Below the pieces are notes generated by a model. It saw only the letters and a program-made list of their open reading frames with translations. It made no database searches and was not told where the DNA came from. The translations under genes were made by a program, and so were the position numbers. A stretch of DNA of 64,000 nucleotides, from the NCBI GenBank assembly GCA_947652115.1, contig OX393570.1, positions 12,978,950 to 13,042,949 of the forward strand, written 5' to 3'. This DNA comes from Blastomussa wellsi (taxonomy: Eukaryota; Cnidaria; Anthozoa; Scleractinia; Plerogyridae). Within the stretch, counting starts at the first letter, position 1. Each line of letters starts with the position of its first letter. Below, piece by piece: positions 1-11,148 of this stretch.

Positions 1-868
1 AAGGTCCCTGCTTTGAGCTTTAATTTTGTGCTAACCAATGCGCGGCTCCTGCTGGGTTATTCTCATAGTTTACCACGGTTTCCTTTCCACATGGCATTTT
101 TCTGAGCATGATTGAGGGGCAGAGAGTATTGGTGTCTTCACCGAGGATTCATTTGCAAAGCCACAGGTCTGCTATCCAGTGGGACCTCATCTTTGTGACA
201 CCAGCATTGTGGTACTTCAAAAACACAAGGCTTGCGCCTCCAACAGCTTCTTCTTTCAACATCTGGTACGCTTCTTTACAAAGGCTGTAAAGTTCTGTGC
301 CCTGCTCAACCGACCCCTGGAGTAGGTGAGGCAAGCTGACACCCGGGATGCCTACGGCGTCCCTTATGATGTCGACCCCCTTCGCAGTGTAGAAGGCTCC
401 TATCTTGTCCAAAGCCTCAAGGCCAGGAGCCATGCGAAGAATATTGTAGAAGCGCAACCAGTCTGCAAAGGTGCGCAGGTACCCCCGCCATTCATCTAGC
501 ATAATCACATAGTCGCCCTTCAGGTGTGAGTACCATGCTGGATAGTCAGGGAGCCCTAGCTATTCGAGTTTTTCAGGCGAATCGAACCACTCGTATGGGA
601 ACCAAGATTTTGCTGTCTCGCATTTGTAGGTATTCGCCCACTTTTCTTCATAACTTAGTCTTGGTGCCGGATAGTTGATTATGTCAAGGAAACGGAAGCC
701 GTTGGCAAGCAGGGAGGTAATTTTGGTCCCTTCTTTTTTCACTCTGACTTTGCTGCTTGTGTCAGCAAGGCTCTCCACAAAGTGTTTTTTATCAGGTTCA
801 AATCGTAACTCCCGGAATTGATTTCGATGACAGGCACCTGGCTCCACCATTACTCGATTTTGTGGCAT
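1..868 (-). pseudogene. DNA polymerase type B (protein-primed/viral-type) fragment
   Basis: Two minus-strand reading blocks (868-560 and 508-149) lie in the same frame and are separated by a TAG near 555, so they are one decayed protein. The text around FLDIINYPAP, WFPYEWFDSPEKL, LPDYPAW and GVDIIRD resembles the exonuclease-to-linker part of type B DNA polymerases of the viral, linear-plasmid and Polinton group. The family assignment is by recognition of these patterns, not by a search. No palm motifs are visible, so catalytic capacity is absent here. The window edge cuts its downstream part. An L1-like LINE begins about 130 bp beyond its upstream end. The wording differs from the polymerase in the Polinton at 54-58 kb, so this is a second lineage, not a copy. 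Confidence 0.65.
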
Positions 869-995
869 TGATATTTTGGAAGCAGGTCTGCTTCTCCCGG
901 TTTCTGGTCTTTAATCAATAACCTCGCAGGGAGGACCCGATGCTGGCGCATTTTCCGCAAGGTGGAGTCTAGTAGCCCCGCAAATAATTCACCTA

Positions 996-2254
996 TTGTC
1001 CCCCCTACAATCAAATCCCCAGACGATAAGAGAAATAAATGACCTATTCTTTAACTTTCTTTGGAATGGTAAAGGGGACAAAATAAAGAGAAATGTTGTA
1101 ATTAGAGACTACCCTAGCGGTGGCCTTAAGATGCTGGACATTTCCTCCTTCAACAAAGCTCTAAAATCTGTTTGGATTAAGAAATACTTGGACAGAAACA
1201 ATAAGGGAAAATGGAAATTGTTCATGGACGCCGAGCTGGAGCACCTTGGCGGTCCCGTTTTTCTGAATAACCTTAACCTAGCAGACACTAAAAGGGCCGA
1301 CAAATTTTTAAGCCCCTTCCTCAAAGAGGTCTTGGAAACATGGGCTGAACTAAACTACCAAGACCACATAACTTCTGCCAATGCATTTCTTGCACAGAGC
1401 ATATGGCACAATTCACTGATAAGAATCATGGACAAACCAATCTTTTACAAAAAATGGTATCAATTAGGAATTTCCCGAATAGATCAATTTATTAAAGAAA
1501 AACCTAATAGGTTCTTCTCACTATCCGAGTTTGAACATATTCACAATGTCAAAGTCTGTCCACTCACTTTTTATGGAATATTGTCTACTCTTAAGGCGCT
1601 CTGGAGAAATCAGAATTTGCACCCAGCAATGAACAACAAAGAACAAACTACTTTCGCGACTGACATGTTTAAATCCAATAAACCTAATAGATTGGCATAC
1701 CAAAAACTTCTACAGTCTAAAACTAACTCTCCAATACCTAGTCAACAAAAATGGTGCAACTTAATACAAGAACATAACGATCGAAACTGGCACACTGCAT
1801 ATCAGATAGCTCTAAAGTGCACTAAAAGTACGAAATTAATTGAATTTCATTTTCGCTTCCTACATAAAATCTTGGCAACAAACGATACGCTAGCCAAAAT
1901 GGGTATCAGAAACGACAATAAATGCACCTTTTGCGGTGAGGAACCTGAGAAAATCCTTCACAACACAAAACGGAATTTTTTTGGAATAATCTTGTCTCTT
2001 TTCTCCACCAGCATAACATCTTATCTCAAAACCGTGACCTGAGCAAACTCACTGCGCTGGGTCTGAGGCCTGACCTATCAAATAATAATAAGATAATTGA
2101 ATTCATATCTCTACTTGCTCGATTTTTCATTTGGATTTGTAGGAGCAAGGAAAGAAACCCAACTTTGGAAAGCTTCAAATGTCACTTAAAATATTACAAG
2201 AAAGAAATAGAACCTCTCTGCACCTACCAATTTTCTTTTGTCGACTCTATCTAG
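996..2254 (+). pseudogene. L1/Tx1-like LINE ORF2, C-terminal part
   Basis: The ORF of about 348 codons starts in the thumb region of a LINE reverse transcriptase: FFNFLWNGKGDKIKR followed by GGLKMLDI is the standard post-palm block of L1-like elements. It runs to a Cys-rich zinc-finger-like motif, CTFCGEEPEKILH. A frameshift near 1965 puts the rest (LTALGLRPDL, then FIWICRSKERNP) in another frame up to about 2254. The endonuclease and RT palm are missing, as expected of 5'-truncated LINE copies. The same architecture recurs in minus-strand LINEs at 18.6, 24 and 48 kb. Confidence 0.85.
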
Positions 2255-2725
2255 GGTTTTTGCTACAAATTTAGAAATACATTTAATTATTCAGGTTTAA
2301 TGGACACGGCCTCATCTTCTCTTGTCTTTTCTTATACCTCCGCCTCTTATTGTGAATTAAGAGCTATCAAAAGAGATTCAGCAGAGATACTGCCAAGGCT
2401 TATATATATTTTTTACATCTATACGTTACTTAGTTCTTAATATTATATATATACACCCCTCTGTGCGTGTGTTTTTTTTTTTTCGTTTTAAGCCTGTTGT
2501 ATTGTTAATAAGAATAAGTAGTTGTAGTTGTCTGGAGTGTAAGTTATTGTAGATAAGTAACTGTAACTGTAAGCTAGTATTTAAGTAGTGCTGTAACTCT
2601 TGTTAGTGTACATTGTAGTAGTGATTTGTAAACTACTGTAGATAAGTGACAATGTAAGTTAGTACGTAAATAGTGTTGCATCTAGCTTGTTACTTAAGAC
2701 TTTGTCATTTTGCAATTAAAGCAAT
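2255..2725 (+). repeat. LINE 3' UTR with degenerate GTAAGT/TAGTG repeats
   Basis: The AT-rich tail downstream of the LINE ORF includes a T-run near 2471. From about 2500 it holds imperfect repeats built from words such as GTAGATAAGTGAC, GTAAGTTAGTA and AAGTAGTGCTGTAAC. A related word set occurs on the minus strand in the LINE at 18190-18530, which suggests this repeat is a property of the LINE family. It ends in a TTGCAATTAAAGCAATAAC tail. Confidence 0.55.
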
Positions 2726-3379
2726 AACTATATCGAGAGTACCACGCTATCAACACAAGATATCCCGCGGGACTGACACAATTAGTAAGCGTTCTTCGAA
2801 TGCAATAAATGTAGTAAGAAGAGGACTTACCAGTACACACTGAGTAAAACTGCAGGGAAACAGCATCTTATTCAGTGGAAAAAAAAAAGTAAATAGTGTT
2901 GTAAGTACCGTTGTAAGTGGTTTTGTAACGCAAATTATATAAAAAAAAATAAAAAAATAAAATAATAATAAAAAAAAAAGCTGGACTCGCAAGTAGTTCT
3001 TTAAAAGCTTTTTGGCTAATGTCGTCAGCAGCCAAAAACTCTAATTGGTTTATGTTGGTGTATGACAACGGTGCACAAAGCTCTAACTGGTCTAAAACAA
3101 CAGTGCGAACGGCTTTAATTGGGTGACATAAGCTCACACAAAACAAGTTCAAAAACGTTCCTCACCTTTTTTCTTTGTAACACAGCCGGTGCTTAAGAGT
3201 ATTCCCTCCACTTGTGAGGCAAAGATGTCATCACTTAGAACTCCCACACCACACCTGCGACACGGGGCAAGCATCTTCATACCTTTTTTCAGTTGATAGT
3301 TGTGCTGCACGCAGAACTTGCCCCATGCAACTTTTACACGTAAGACTCAATACTATCGTAACGGCCCTTGTGTGATTGC
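2726..3379. other. intergenic/intronic sequence, no supported gene
   Basis: The stretch is AT-rich with A-runs at 2880-2890 and 2940-2980 that make low-complexity minus-strand ORFs. I see no conserved domain and no convincing splice pair. Confidence 0.5.
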
Positions 3380-4375
3380 AACGCGGCAAATTTAAACACT
3401 TCAACAGTGGAAAATCCTTAAGTGATCTCAATCAGTTGCCATGGGCCGATGTTGATTTGTATTCTGATCCAAATGATATGTGGCGTGAATGAAAAGAAAT
3501 GTTTCTTGGTTGCGTTGATAAACATGCACCACTCAAATTGAAAAGAATCTGTAAAAGAGGATCCCCAGGGTTCTCACTAGAGAATTAATGTCTAAAATCA
3601 GAAAAAGAGATGTCCTTAAAAAGAAGGCAATCTCCTCCAATAACTCGGCTACATGGGATCAATTTAAGCATGCTAGAAAGCAGGCAAATAACACAATTAA
3701 ACTCACAAAGAAACGCCATGTTCCTGACAGCCAGCAAAGAAAATTCACGCAAAACATGGAAAGTTATCAACGAGCTAACTTCATGTAACAGTGGTAAGCC
3801 AGCTAATATTTTGGAAATCAAAACAGATAATGGAATAGTAACACAATGGATATAGTGGAAACTATTAATGAACATTTCTCAAATATTGCACAAGTATTAG
3901 GTCAAGATATCCCTGTTGTTGATGCAAACCCAGAGTCTTACTTGGAGCCCACTGATAGTTCATTTTCTCTGAAAATTCTGAGTGTTAATGCTGTTTTTAG
4001 GTTTTTTCGAAAATTGATGAAAAGAAAGCCACTGGTCTTGATAGAATTCCAGTTGTTAAAAATGGCTGCTATGTATCGTCATACCTTATCTTACCTTCAT
4101 TTTCTCCAATTCTATTCTCACTGGGATTTATCCAAACAACTGGAAATCAGCCAAAGTAATTCCACACCCATGAATGGACTTGCCCCGGAATATCTTCAAA
4201 GTCTTTACCCTCAGCGTCACTCTGTTTACAACTTGACAGACGCTGAGGGAAAACCGACTCTACCCAAACCAAGCACCAATTATTTGAAACAAAGCTTCTC
4301 TTACAGTGGGGCTGTGTTATGGAATAACTTGCCCAAATGCCTAAAAATGCTGTATCAATTTTAAGCAAATTATTA
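3380..4375 (+). pseudogene. CR1/L2-like LINE, internally deleted
   Basis: Broken reading frames on the + strand assemble into a LINE of the CR1/L2/jockey side. The endonuclease-to-RT linker appears first (LPWADVDLYSDPNDMWRE, then CVDKHAPLK), followed by the pre-RT block with KTWKVINELTS and the RT start IDEKKATGLDRIPV in a shifted frame near 4015-4060. From about 4165 the text jumps to the C-terminal end (NGLAPEYLQSL, then FSYSGAVLWNNLPKCLK). The jump removes most of the RT palm. Several frameshifts and stops make it dead. Confidence 0.8.
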
Positions 4376-4489
4376 AGAAGCTAGCTGATATATCGGATTC
4401 CCACACGCCAATCATGTAAAGAAGTTGTAATTAGTTTTTGTTCTTTACTTAAGCTTAACTGATGATTTTCCATGTAGAAATGAAGTTTT

Positions 4490-4756
4490 ACATACATACA
4501 TGAATACATGAATACATGCATACATGCGTACATGCATACATACATACATACATACATACATACATACATACATACATACATACATACATACATACATACA
4601 TACATACAGACAGACATGCATACATGCATACATGAATACATGCATACTTGCATACATGCATACATGCATACATACATACATACATGCATACATACATACA
4701 TTCATTCATTCATTCATTCATACCTACATACCTACCTACCTACCTACCTACATTTC
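4490..4756. repeat. CATA tetranucleotide microsatellite
   Basis: More than 60 units of ACAT/CATA with interspersed CATG, CATT and CTAC variants. The variants are blocked: a pure CATA core at 4540-4605, CATT units at 4700-4720 and CTAC units at 4722-4750. It creates long Met-Tyr-Val-Cys or Ile-His-Thr ORFs in several frames that are artefacts. Confidence 0.97.
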
Positions 4757-5370
4757 ACCTTGCTAAGTAGTAATACTGGTAGTAAACAAATCACCACCTC
4801 ATCCAGGGACTGTGTTCTGGCCTATTGTGCCCTATGTTATACTTCAAAGCCACCGGCTTTGTTGTGTGCTGGAGGTTCTGAAAGACCAAAGTATGATCCC
4901 CTGGATGATGTGGTATTTGTTTAGTACCGGTAGTACTACTATTTTAGTTTGATTCTGATTTGCTGGCTCTTGAGAGTTATTGGAAATGTCTCTCTAGCAC
5001 ACATGTTACCCAAACTGCACAGGCATGAAATTTGTTTTTTCTTGCCATCTTAAAACTGCTATGCAATTTAAGTAAATCCATTATCGGGCTCCTGAATTTA
5101 ATGTTAAAGTTCACTTGACAAATCTATATCTAACTCATTGCCTCTGGATTTGTGCAATATTGGTTTTGTGTGAAATTTAATGTTGAATTCCCTCGTAGGG
5201 GAGTGGATTTTCCTATAGAATATAAACTGTGCAAGGCTAGTGCCTTCCCGTGACAGGTGCAAACAACACTGGTGTGGGTATGTAGTTAGGGTAGGTCTTT
5301 CCTGAAAGGAATGTCTGATTGCAGGTGTTCTCTGTGATGAAACTGTCAACTTTTATTTTTGACTTTGTAG
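4757..5370. other. intron sequence upstream of the first visible host exon
   Basis: I see no exon here with the expected upstream 5-phosphatase text, such as the conserved PSWCDR block. The preceding exon must lie before position 1. The last 20 bases are a T-rich tract ending in TTTGTAG, the acceptor for the exon at 5371. Confidence 0.5.
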
Positions 5371-5454
5371 GTTGCACAGCAAACATCAGAACAAGTGACC
5401 ACTGGCCTGTTTTCTGTACATACAATATGTCTTTGCCTTTCACTGTCTCACCAG
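5371..5454 (+). CDS. INPPL1/INPP5D-like: SHIP-like inositol polyphosphate 5-phosphatase, exon with catalytic TSDH motif
   Basis: This 84-nt exon is bounded by a T-rich acceptor (GACTTTGTAG) and a GTATGT donor. The frame starts with two bases completing a codon and reads CTANIRTSDHWPVFCTYN. TSDHxPVF is the last conserved catalytic motif of the inositol polyphosphate 5-phosphatase fold; in SHIP1/SHIP2 the block is TSDHSPVF, followed by a C2 domain. The exon ends with one leftover G, which fits the next exon. Known role of the family: removal of the 5-phosphate from PtdIns(3,4,5)P3 at the plasma membrane. Trp replaces the usual Ser after SDH. Family assignment rests on this motif plus colinearity of the three later exons. 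Confidence 0.85.
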
Positions 5455-5562
5455 GTATGTCCTGTATTTCAAAATAATTTTTGTTTCGGTGGTGAACTGA
5501 AAAGCATTATTAATACACTGGAAAACCAATGTTCACAATCAATAACTTGCTGTTTTTCTCAG

Positions 5563-5630
5563 ATCAAAGTATTCCAAAGAGTCCCATTTCTGGAGAGTGT
5601 GTTATAAAGTTTCAAACAATAAGAGCCAAG
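5563..5630 (+). CDS. INPPL1/INPP5D-like: SHIP-like phosphatase, second visible exon (start of C2-like region)
   Basis: The 68-nt exon lies between a TTTTTCTCAG acceptor and a GTAAAG donor, 108 bp after the previous exon. With the leftover G it reads D, then QSIPKSPISGECVIKFQTIRAK, and ends in phase 0. In vertebrate SHIP proteins the corresponding stretch after the catalytic domain contains a short beta-strand of the form YIEFESI; VIKFQTI occupies the same place. The following intron is about 32.8 kb because of transposon insertions. Confidence 0.8.
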
Positions 5631-6065
5631 GTAAAGGAGTTGTTGATAAGTGTTACACTAAGCATGGTGGATTATCAAAGGCAGTTAATTGTTTATTATG
5701 TTAAACCTTTTCTAGACAATCACACGAACTTTCTCAACTCATTAATTATTTATGAACAACCAATTAATTATGACCATTTTTGCAAGGGTTCTTATGGGTC
5801 ATGGAAAGGCTGGAAAGTCATGGAATTTTAGAATTTCATTTTCCAGTCCTGGAAAATCATGGAATTTAAGTTTGGGTTATGGAAAGGCATGATTTGATTA
5901 TGTCATGATCTTGATTATCAAACAAAAATAACCACCAGCCCTCATGTTTTTCGTTTGCCACATCTATGTGAGCAGGACGGCTACAAAGTTTTATACTCAA
6001 TTGATGCATCTAAAGCTACTCGTTCTGAAAGAATCCTGGTAAAACCATTAAAGACTGCGGCACCC
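5631..6065. other. intron, no feature recognised
   Basis: Holds a short imperfect repeat of the words GGAAAGGC/TGGAAA, TCATGGAATTT (5800-5895). No coding potential is supported. Confidence 0.4.
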
Positions 6066-6350
6066 TATATTATATTGTCATAATATTGTTTAACGAGTTG
6101 TTTGATAGAGGAATATTCTTAACCTCTTGGAAGAATGCCAAAGTAACCCCAGCGTTTAAGGGTGGTTAAACAACTGAGTACAACAACTATAGACCAATTT
6201 CTATATTGCCATGCATCTCAAAAATTCTAGAAACCTTCATGAATTCTGAGCTACAAGCTTATGCCAAAGAAGCAGAATTAATTCAACAGGACCAGTTCAC
6301 CCACATCAAACCCCCTTCTGCCACAACTGTGACCTGGAAAGTAAAAACTG
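6066..6350 (+). pseudogene. CR1/L2-like LINE reverse-transcriptase fragment
   Basis: The + strand reads LFDRGIFLTSWKNAKVTP, a stop, then YNNYRPISILPCISKILE and LIQQDQFTHIKP. This is RT block 1-2 of CR1/L2 LINEs (the NYRPIS motif). Stops and loss of the palm show a dead fragment of under 300 bp. It could come from the same family as the copy at 3.4-4.4 kb. Confidence 0.75.
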
Positions 6351-7951
6351 ACACTAACACTTTGCCATATAACCGAATAAACCGTTTACTATTCTTTTAT
6401 AATCTGTTTAAATAAATCATGCAAAGCATTTAAGTGCTGATGACCCAAAATTTGAACAATTTGACGACAGGAAGAAAATTTCCAATTTCATTTTATTGTA
6501 CCTGAGGGACCCCTTGGGTGAACTATTTTCAAAGATAATATCAGAAAGTTCTATAGCTTTTTCGTTTTTCTGAAAAATCGAAAAGTTGAAAATACGGGTA
6601 GTCGGCGGCTAAACCTACCGTAAAAACAATGAAAAATAGAGCAACTTCAGCAAGGACGTACACAACAATGAGAAGAATCCAAAGCTTGAAATTTTGAGAA
6701 CTCGAAGAAGGGCCTTTTATCTTTCTAAAAGTGTAAAATTTATGCCTTGTTTCAAAGTTTGAATATTCGTGATGACCTGCCAAAAATAATGGCTTTTTTG
6801 GTTTTGGGACAAGTTAAAATATGGATCAACTTTAGAGGCCCATAAAAATGCTAGTATACGTATTTATATATAATACTTTATATCAAATTTAAATTTCATC
6901 CTTCTAGTTTAGAAGGTTAAATTCTCGGTTTTGGCCAGACAAAAGCGAAGCGACCAAAAAGAAAAGCGCTAGGGTCATTTTGACAATTTTCTATGCAACC
7001 TTGTTCCCAGGGTCTCTCATCCTGTACTGTATCCTTTTCAGGGTTTGACGTTTGAAACAAACAGCCTGAAATTCTTTAGACGTTATTGAAAGTATTTTAT
7101 TTATGTACAAAGATCTATCATAAGCGATTATAAATCTGACCCAATGAATAAATAAATCAACAAAAGCTGTCCAGCCATCATAATATTGACAAAGAACCTC
7201 ACGAAATGTTAATAATGTTTATTTACTTGTATATTTTTCTTTATTGTGCCATCAACCAAAAGTATATTTATTGCCAGCTATCAATGTCTATCACCGAATG
7301 ATTTGTATAAAAGCGAGCAATAAAACAAACTTGATAAATCGTTACTCAGATCAACGTGTTTTCGTTTCGCAGTTTTTGATTGAATCCAATTAGTCTATTG
7401 ATATGTTATGCATGAGAATTGAACATTTTCCCAGGTTTTTGTTGCTGTCATTCAGGTTTGCCTTTTGACAATTTTTAAAACACTGTGAAAAAGCATGATT
7501 GCGCTAACCTATTTTCTAGTGAGGCTGACAATATATGCTACTGTTTACCGTCACAATCCGACACAAACAGGTATCAAGTATCACTTTCACTTATCAGCTC
7601 ACATGATCTCACTTCAAAACAGAAAGCACCATCAGGATCAGCTTGATCAGAGGTTCCTAAAGCTTCTTTGTACAATAACTGGTATGGCATTAAGTTACAG
7701 TATTTCGTTTTCAATATTTTTTCTACTCTCAAAATATTATATTTTAGTATATTCTCAGCTCCGACTATTGCATTTCTAGCTTTTTCATTGGCTAAAAAAC
7801 TCCGACTATGAGCCAATAGTCGGAGTTTTACATCATATGGAAAGTCGGGAGTCGGGGCGCGTGTGACCGGAAGTTGTATGCTCTTTCCGGACGCTTTGTA
7901 AAATTGTGGAAATAAGAATCGGCGGCAAAACACGGTTTGAGAATTTACTAA
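6351..7951. other. intron, unassigned repetitive sequence
   Basis: AT-rich sequence without a supported gene. A TGTATAAAAGCG word at 7305-7316 resembles a TATA box but no ORF follows it. Near 7755-7835 there is a short inverted repeat around CCGACTATTG and CAATAGTCGG. The 60-141 aa ORFs here show no domain I know. Confidence 0.4.
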
Positions 7952-8067
7952 AACAATTATTCCATTCGCCCTTGTTGGATATGAAGTGATTATAACCAAC
8001 TCGCGCTACGCGGTCGTTGGTTATTTTATCACTTCATATCCAACGCGGGCTCATGGAATAATTGTTA
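7952..8067. repeat. imperfect palindrome (foldback MITE-like)
   Basis: The arm AACAATTATTCCAT at 7952 pairs with ATGGAATAATTGTT at 8053-8066. The inner arms TTGGATATGAAGTGAT and ATCACTTCATATCCAA, then ATAACCAAC and GTTGGTTAT, also pair around a short GC-rich centre (CGCGCTACGCG). The structure is a near-perfect hairpin of about 115 bp with a few mismatches, as in foldback or MITE sequences. Confidence 0.85.
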
Positions 8068-8139
8068 TATGGTCATTTCACATAAATAGACACACTAAAT
8101 AGCATGACAGAGACTACTCATCTCTGTTGAGTACTGGTC

Positions 8140-8805
8140 CAGGGACGCAGAGCCAGGGGGGCTGGGGGGCTTTTTTTGTTTTAGTATAAGGTTCGTATGA
8201 AGAAATAATGAAAAAAGGAAAATGTAAATACTAAAGAAAAAGGAAAACTTAAACGGAAAAAGTCCGATTCACCACAGATTATCCCCCGAGATGAGGTTAT
8301 TGGCAAACAAAATACTTCCGTTAACGTTAATTAATATTCAATTCATGCTCAGTAGTTATTTGAGAAAAGACGTAAAATACATAGGGCACTGACCAGATGA
8401 AACAAGTGCTTGAATCCTACTTGCTTCATTTAGTGACACAGAATTTACAAAGCTACAACCTTGTTCAAAACGTGTCGGAAGCTGTTCGTGGTTACGTACT
8501 TCCTTACGCACATCCTTTCCACACACGGGGAGCCTGTGTAAAAACCCAGGTTAGTGTACTAAAGCCGGAATATATCGTGGAAGGCTGAAAAATATGTATC
8601 AAGCTTACAAAACTTCCAAAATATTGCCATAGCACAAAAGTGGCTGTCATTTTATCATAGAGAACGTTGAAAATACCGTTTCTGAGCCTCCATATTTCAA
8701 AATTTTCTGGGGGAGGACCCCCACCCCACCCTACAAACTTGTGCCCCCTGGCGATCGTTTTCAAGCCCCCCCCCCTCCACTTTCAAATACGCTCCGCCGT
8801 CCCTG
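8140..8805. mobile_element. non-autonomous DNA transposon, CAGGGACG termini
   Basis: The left end CAGGGACG with a following G-run matches the right end, where C-runs precede CGTCCCTG. TGGTC stands directly outside both ends (8135-8139 and 8806-8810). The CAGGG terminus and G-rich subterminal region recall hAT-type MITEs, but hAT duplications are 8 bp and only 5 match here. No transposase is visible in the 666 bp. Confidence 0.6.
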
Positions 8806-9036
8806 TGGTCCATATGGGAAATAAATAAAAATTAAGCACAAATAAAGTGTCTAAAGCAGAGGTTAAATGTAACAAAACACAGAGTTTTGAATAGACTTAG
8901 TTTATGTCGTTAATAGCCCTATTCATCTTAAGTCTATTCAGCGTTGCCAAGGATAATAAAATTCTGAAATCAAAATTCACTAGGCACGCCAAATTTTCGG
9001 TGCCACTTTGTGTAAGGCTACATAAAAATATATCGT

Positions 9037-9205
9037 TGGAGCGAATCAAGGAATTGTGGGTCGTGTGTGGTTTATATACAGAAAGATGGAGCTTAGCTAC
9101 TGGTTGGTACCTGGTAACATGAAAACAACGGAATAAATTAGTTGAATGAAAAGCGGTTGTTGATACCGTGAGGATTAAGAGTGCCGATTTGAAAAATAAA
9201 TTATT
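9037..9205 (-). mobile_element. Penelope-like element 3' tail fragment
   Basis: About 170 bp match the segment at 10032-10195 and, in reverse complement, 55230-55400. The shared words include GAGCGAATCAAGGAATTGTG, ACAGAAAGATGGAGCTT and GATACCGTGAGGATTAAGAG. It is a truncated copy of the Penelope family described at 9937-10870 and sits directly in front of the HECT fragment. Confidence 0.8.
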
Positions 9206-9221
9206 GTTTATTATTGTTCAG

Positions 9222-9766
9222 CTTCCAGATGATGAAGATGAATTTACTGATTTTCTTTTGGAAGGGTGGTTACCACTGAAAACCTTAGCCAAGTCATTCT
9301 TGAAATTTCCAAGCAGGAACTAGTTCAGAAACCACATCTCATGATTTCATATTTGCAACCTTTCTTACAGCAGTTGAAGCAGTATCCCCAGTTCCAAACT
9401 ATTTCATCCGTTGAGGGCTTCTATGATAGTTTTAAACCTGCAACAAAAAGGGTGCTATCTTGTCCCACCTCAAATCCACAAAGTGAAGGGGAGAGAGATG
9501 CATTTAAATTTTTGCAGCAATTTGTAAGAGGCCTGGAGATGCCAAAACTCCGGCAGTTTTTGCGATTAACAACAGCTATGGATATTATGACTGACAAGAA
9601 GATAGAAGTTACTTTCATTAAGTGCGAGGGCTTGAGTGCAAGACCCATTGCCCACACCTGTGGACCCCTTTTGAAAATTCCATCCACATATGCTAACTAT
9701 TTGAAATTAAGGGAAGACCTCATGAACATTCTTAATCGGGACAACTGGGAAATGGATATTGCATGA
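9222..9766 (+). pseudogene. HECT-domain C-terminal lobe fragment (E3 ubiquitin ligase-like)
   Basis: The open frame from 9266 ends in text of the HECT C-lobe: LRQFLRLTTAMDI, KIEVTFIKCEGLSARPIAHTC, then IPSTYANYLKLREDL and a hydrophobic-acidic C-end. The Cys in AHTC is the position of the catalytic thioester Cys of HECT ligases and is present. Upstream, LPDDEDEFTDFLLEGW (9222-9269) is in a different frame and continues only briefly, so a frameshift lies near 9262. A TTATTATTGTTCAG acceptor-like tract precedes 9222 but belongs to the Penelope tail. The N-lobe that binds E2 is not seen. It is probably a copied or captured exon, because it lies inside an intron of the SHIP-like gene. Confidence 0.7.
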
Positions 9767-9936
9767 AAGAAACTTTATTGGCCTAGGTTTTTGATCATTG
9801 TTTTTCTGTTACAAACTAACTGTCGAAGGGTTGAATCATGCCCTGTAAATAACAGGCTATTGAACTCGAAGGCACAAAATTGTTGTTTGAAATGACCTAG
9901 AATCTCCTTTTTTGTCTCTTCTCAACTAAGTACTGT

Positions 9937-10870
9937 TGTAATATAATTTGGTTTTATCAACTGGGTTGATAATGTCAATTGGCCACCGTAAAGAGATTCA
10001 AGTGCTGACGTTTCGAGCGTTAGCCCTTCGTCGGAGCGAATCAAGGAATTGTGCATCGTGTGTCTTTATATACAGAAAGATGGAGCTTCGCTATTGGCTG
10101 GTGCCTGGTAACGTGAAAACTTCGGAATAAATTAGTTGAATGAAAAGCGTTCGTTGATACCGTGAGGATTAAGAGTGCCGATTTGAAAAATAAATTTTTG
10201 TTCTAGAGTTTTACGGCTTTCCGTGTTTCCCTGGTGAAGGGAAAGGCCGCAGACTGTCATATGTTGCTTAGAATGATTTGGGAGATTGAAGTGTCTCGCG
10301 ACCGGTTTCGATGCATTTTTGTCGTCTTTCTCTACGTCACGAAGGTGTTCTCGGAATCGGTCGCCAAGTCGTCTCCCTGTTTCGCCGATGTATAACTTTT
10401 TGCAAAGAGTGCAAGTTATACAGTAGATGGCATTGGCGTGGTACAGGTGAAATGATCAGTGATTTTGATAGATCGCTTGGGTCCCGATATTTTGTCAACG
10501 TTGTGAATGAAAGGGCATGTTTTGCATCGTGCGCGAGCGCATTTAAAAGTTCCGGGTTGATCACTAGTTTGGAATGCACTTCTGACTAAAAAGTTACCTA
10601 TGTTTTTGTCGCGTTTAAATGAAATTAATGGAGGTTGCGAAAAGATTCTACCAGTGTCGGGATCATTTTGAAGTAATTTAAAGTTTTTGAGAATGATGGA
10701 TTTAACTGCATGGTTGTGAGGGTGAAATGTGAGGGTGAATGGAATTCTATCGTTGTTTTCTCTCTGTTTTCTCTCTGTAGTTTTAACTAAGGCAGCCTCA
10801 GAACCAGAGGTCTTATCAGCCGTGTTTTCATGCTGGGTAGAATGTTGCGTTAGTCTGTTGTATTTCAGGT
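9937..10870 (-). mobile_element. Penelope-like retroelement with GIY-YIG end, 5'-truncated
   Basis: The minus strand from about 10870 reads the C-terminal linker of a Penelope-like element, then CKTCPFIHNVDKISGPKRS and, after a frameshift near 10440, the GIY-YIG nuclease start (LYIGETGRRLGDRFREHL) and HFNLPNHSKQHM. The 3' end at 9937-9985 carries a small palindrome around TCAACTGGGTTGATAA. The RT domain is missing. The copy at 54.9-55.5 kb is a close relative. The frameshift and truncation make it inactive. Confidence 0.85.
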
Positions 10871-11148
10871 ATGAAGCTCTGATTTAAGTGTAGATCATAA
10901 GAGATCTTGGGGGGTCTTGGGAGGAGGTGACTTTGCAAGAAAAATTAAAAAATTCTGAGGTTTCAGGCTTAGGAAGGTAGCATGCGCTAAACATTTTTTT
11001 AAGATCCTAGACAATTTTTTAAAGGTAAAACTTTACTTTGAGTTGTTGACATAAGTGTTTGAGTTCTAGCTTTTGTCAGTTTCAGTTTACACACCACTCC
11101 AGTTAGGTACATTTTAAGCCTTTTTGGTTCTTTTTGGTTTACATGTAG

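Noticed and set aside
4796..4900. Upstream SHIP exon (PSWCDR-like block)
   Set aside because: A faint similarity (SSRDCVL) needs changes at key residues and lacks splice sites.
4381..4924. Long ORFs on both strands rich in Met-Tyr-Val-Cys or Ile-His-Thr
   Set aside because: They are translations of the CATA microsatellite in several frames.
7305..7316. TATA-type promoter
   Set aside because: No gene follows; the word is common in AT-rich introns.
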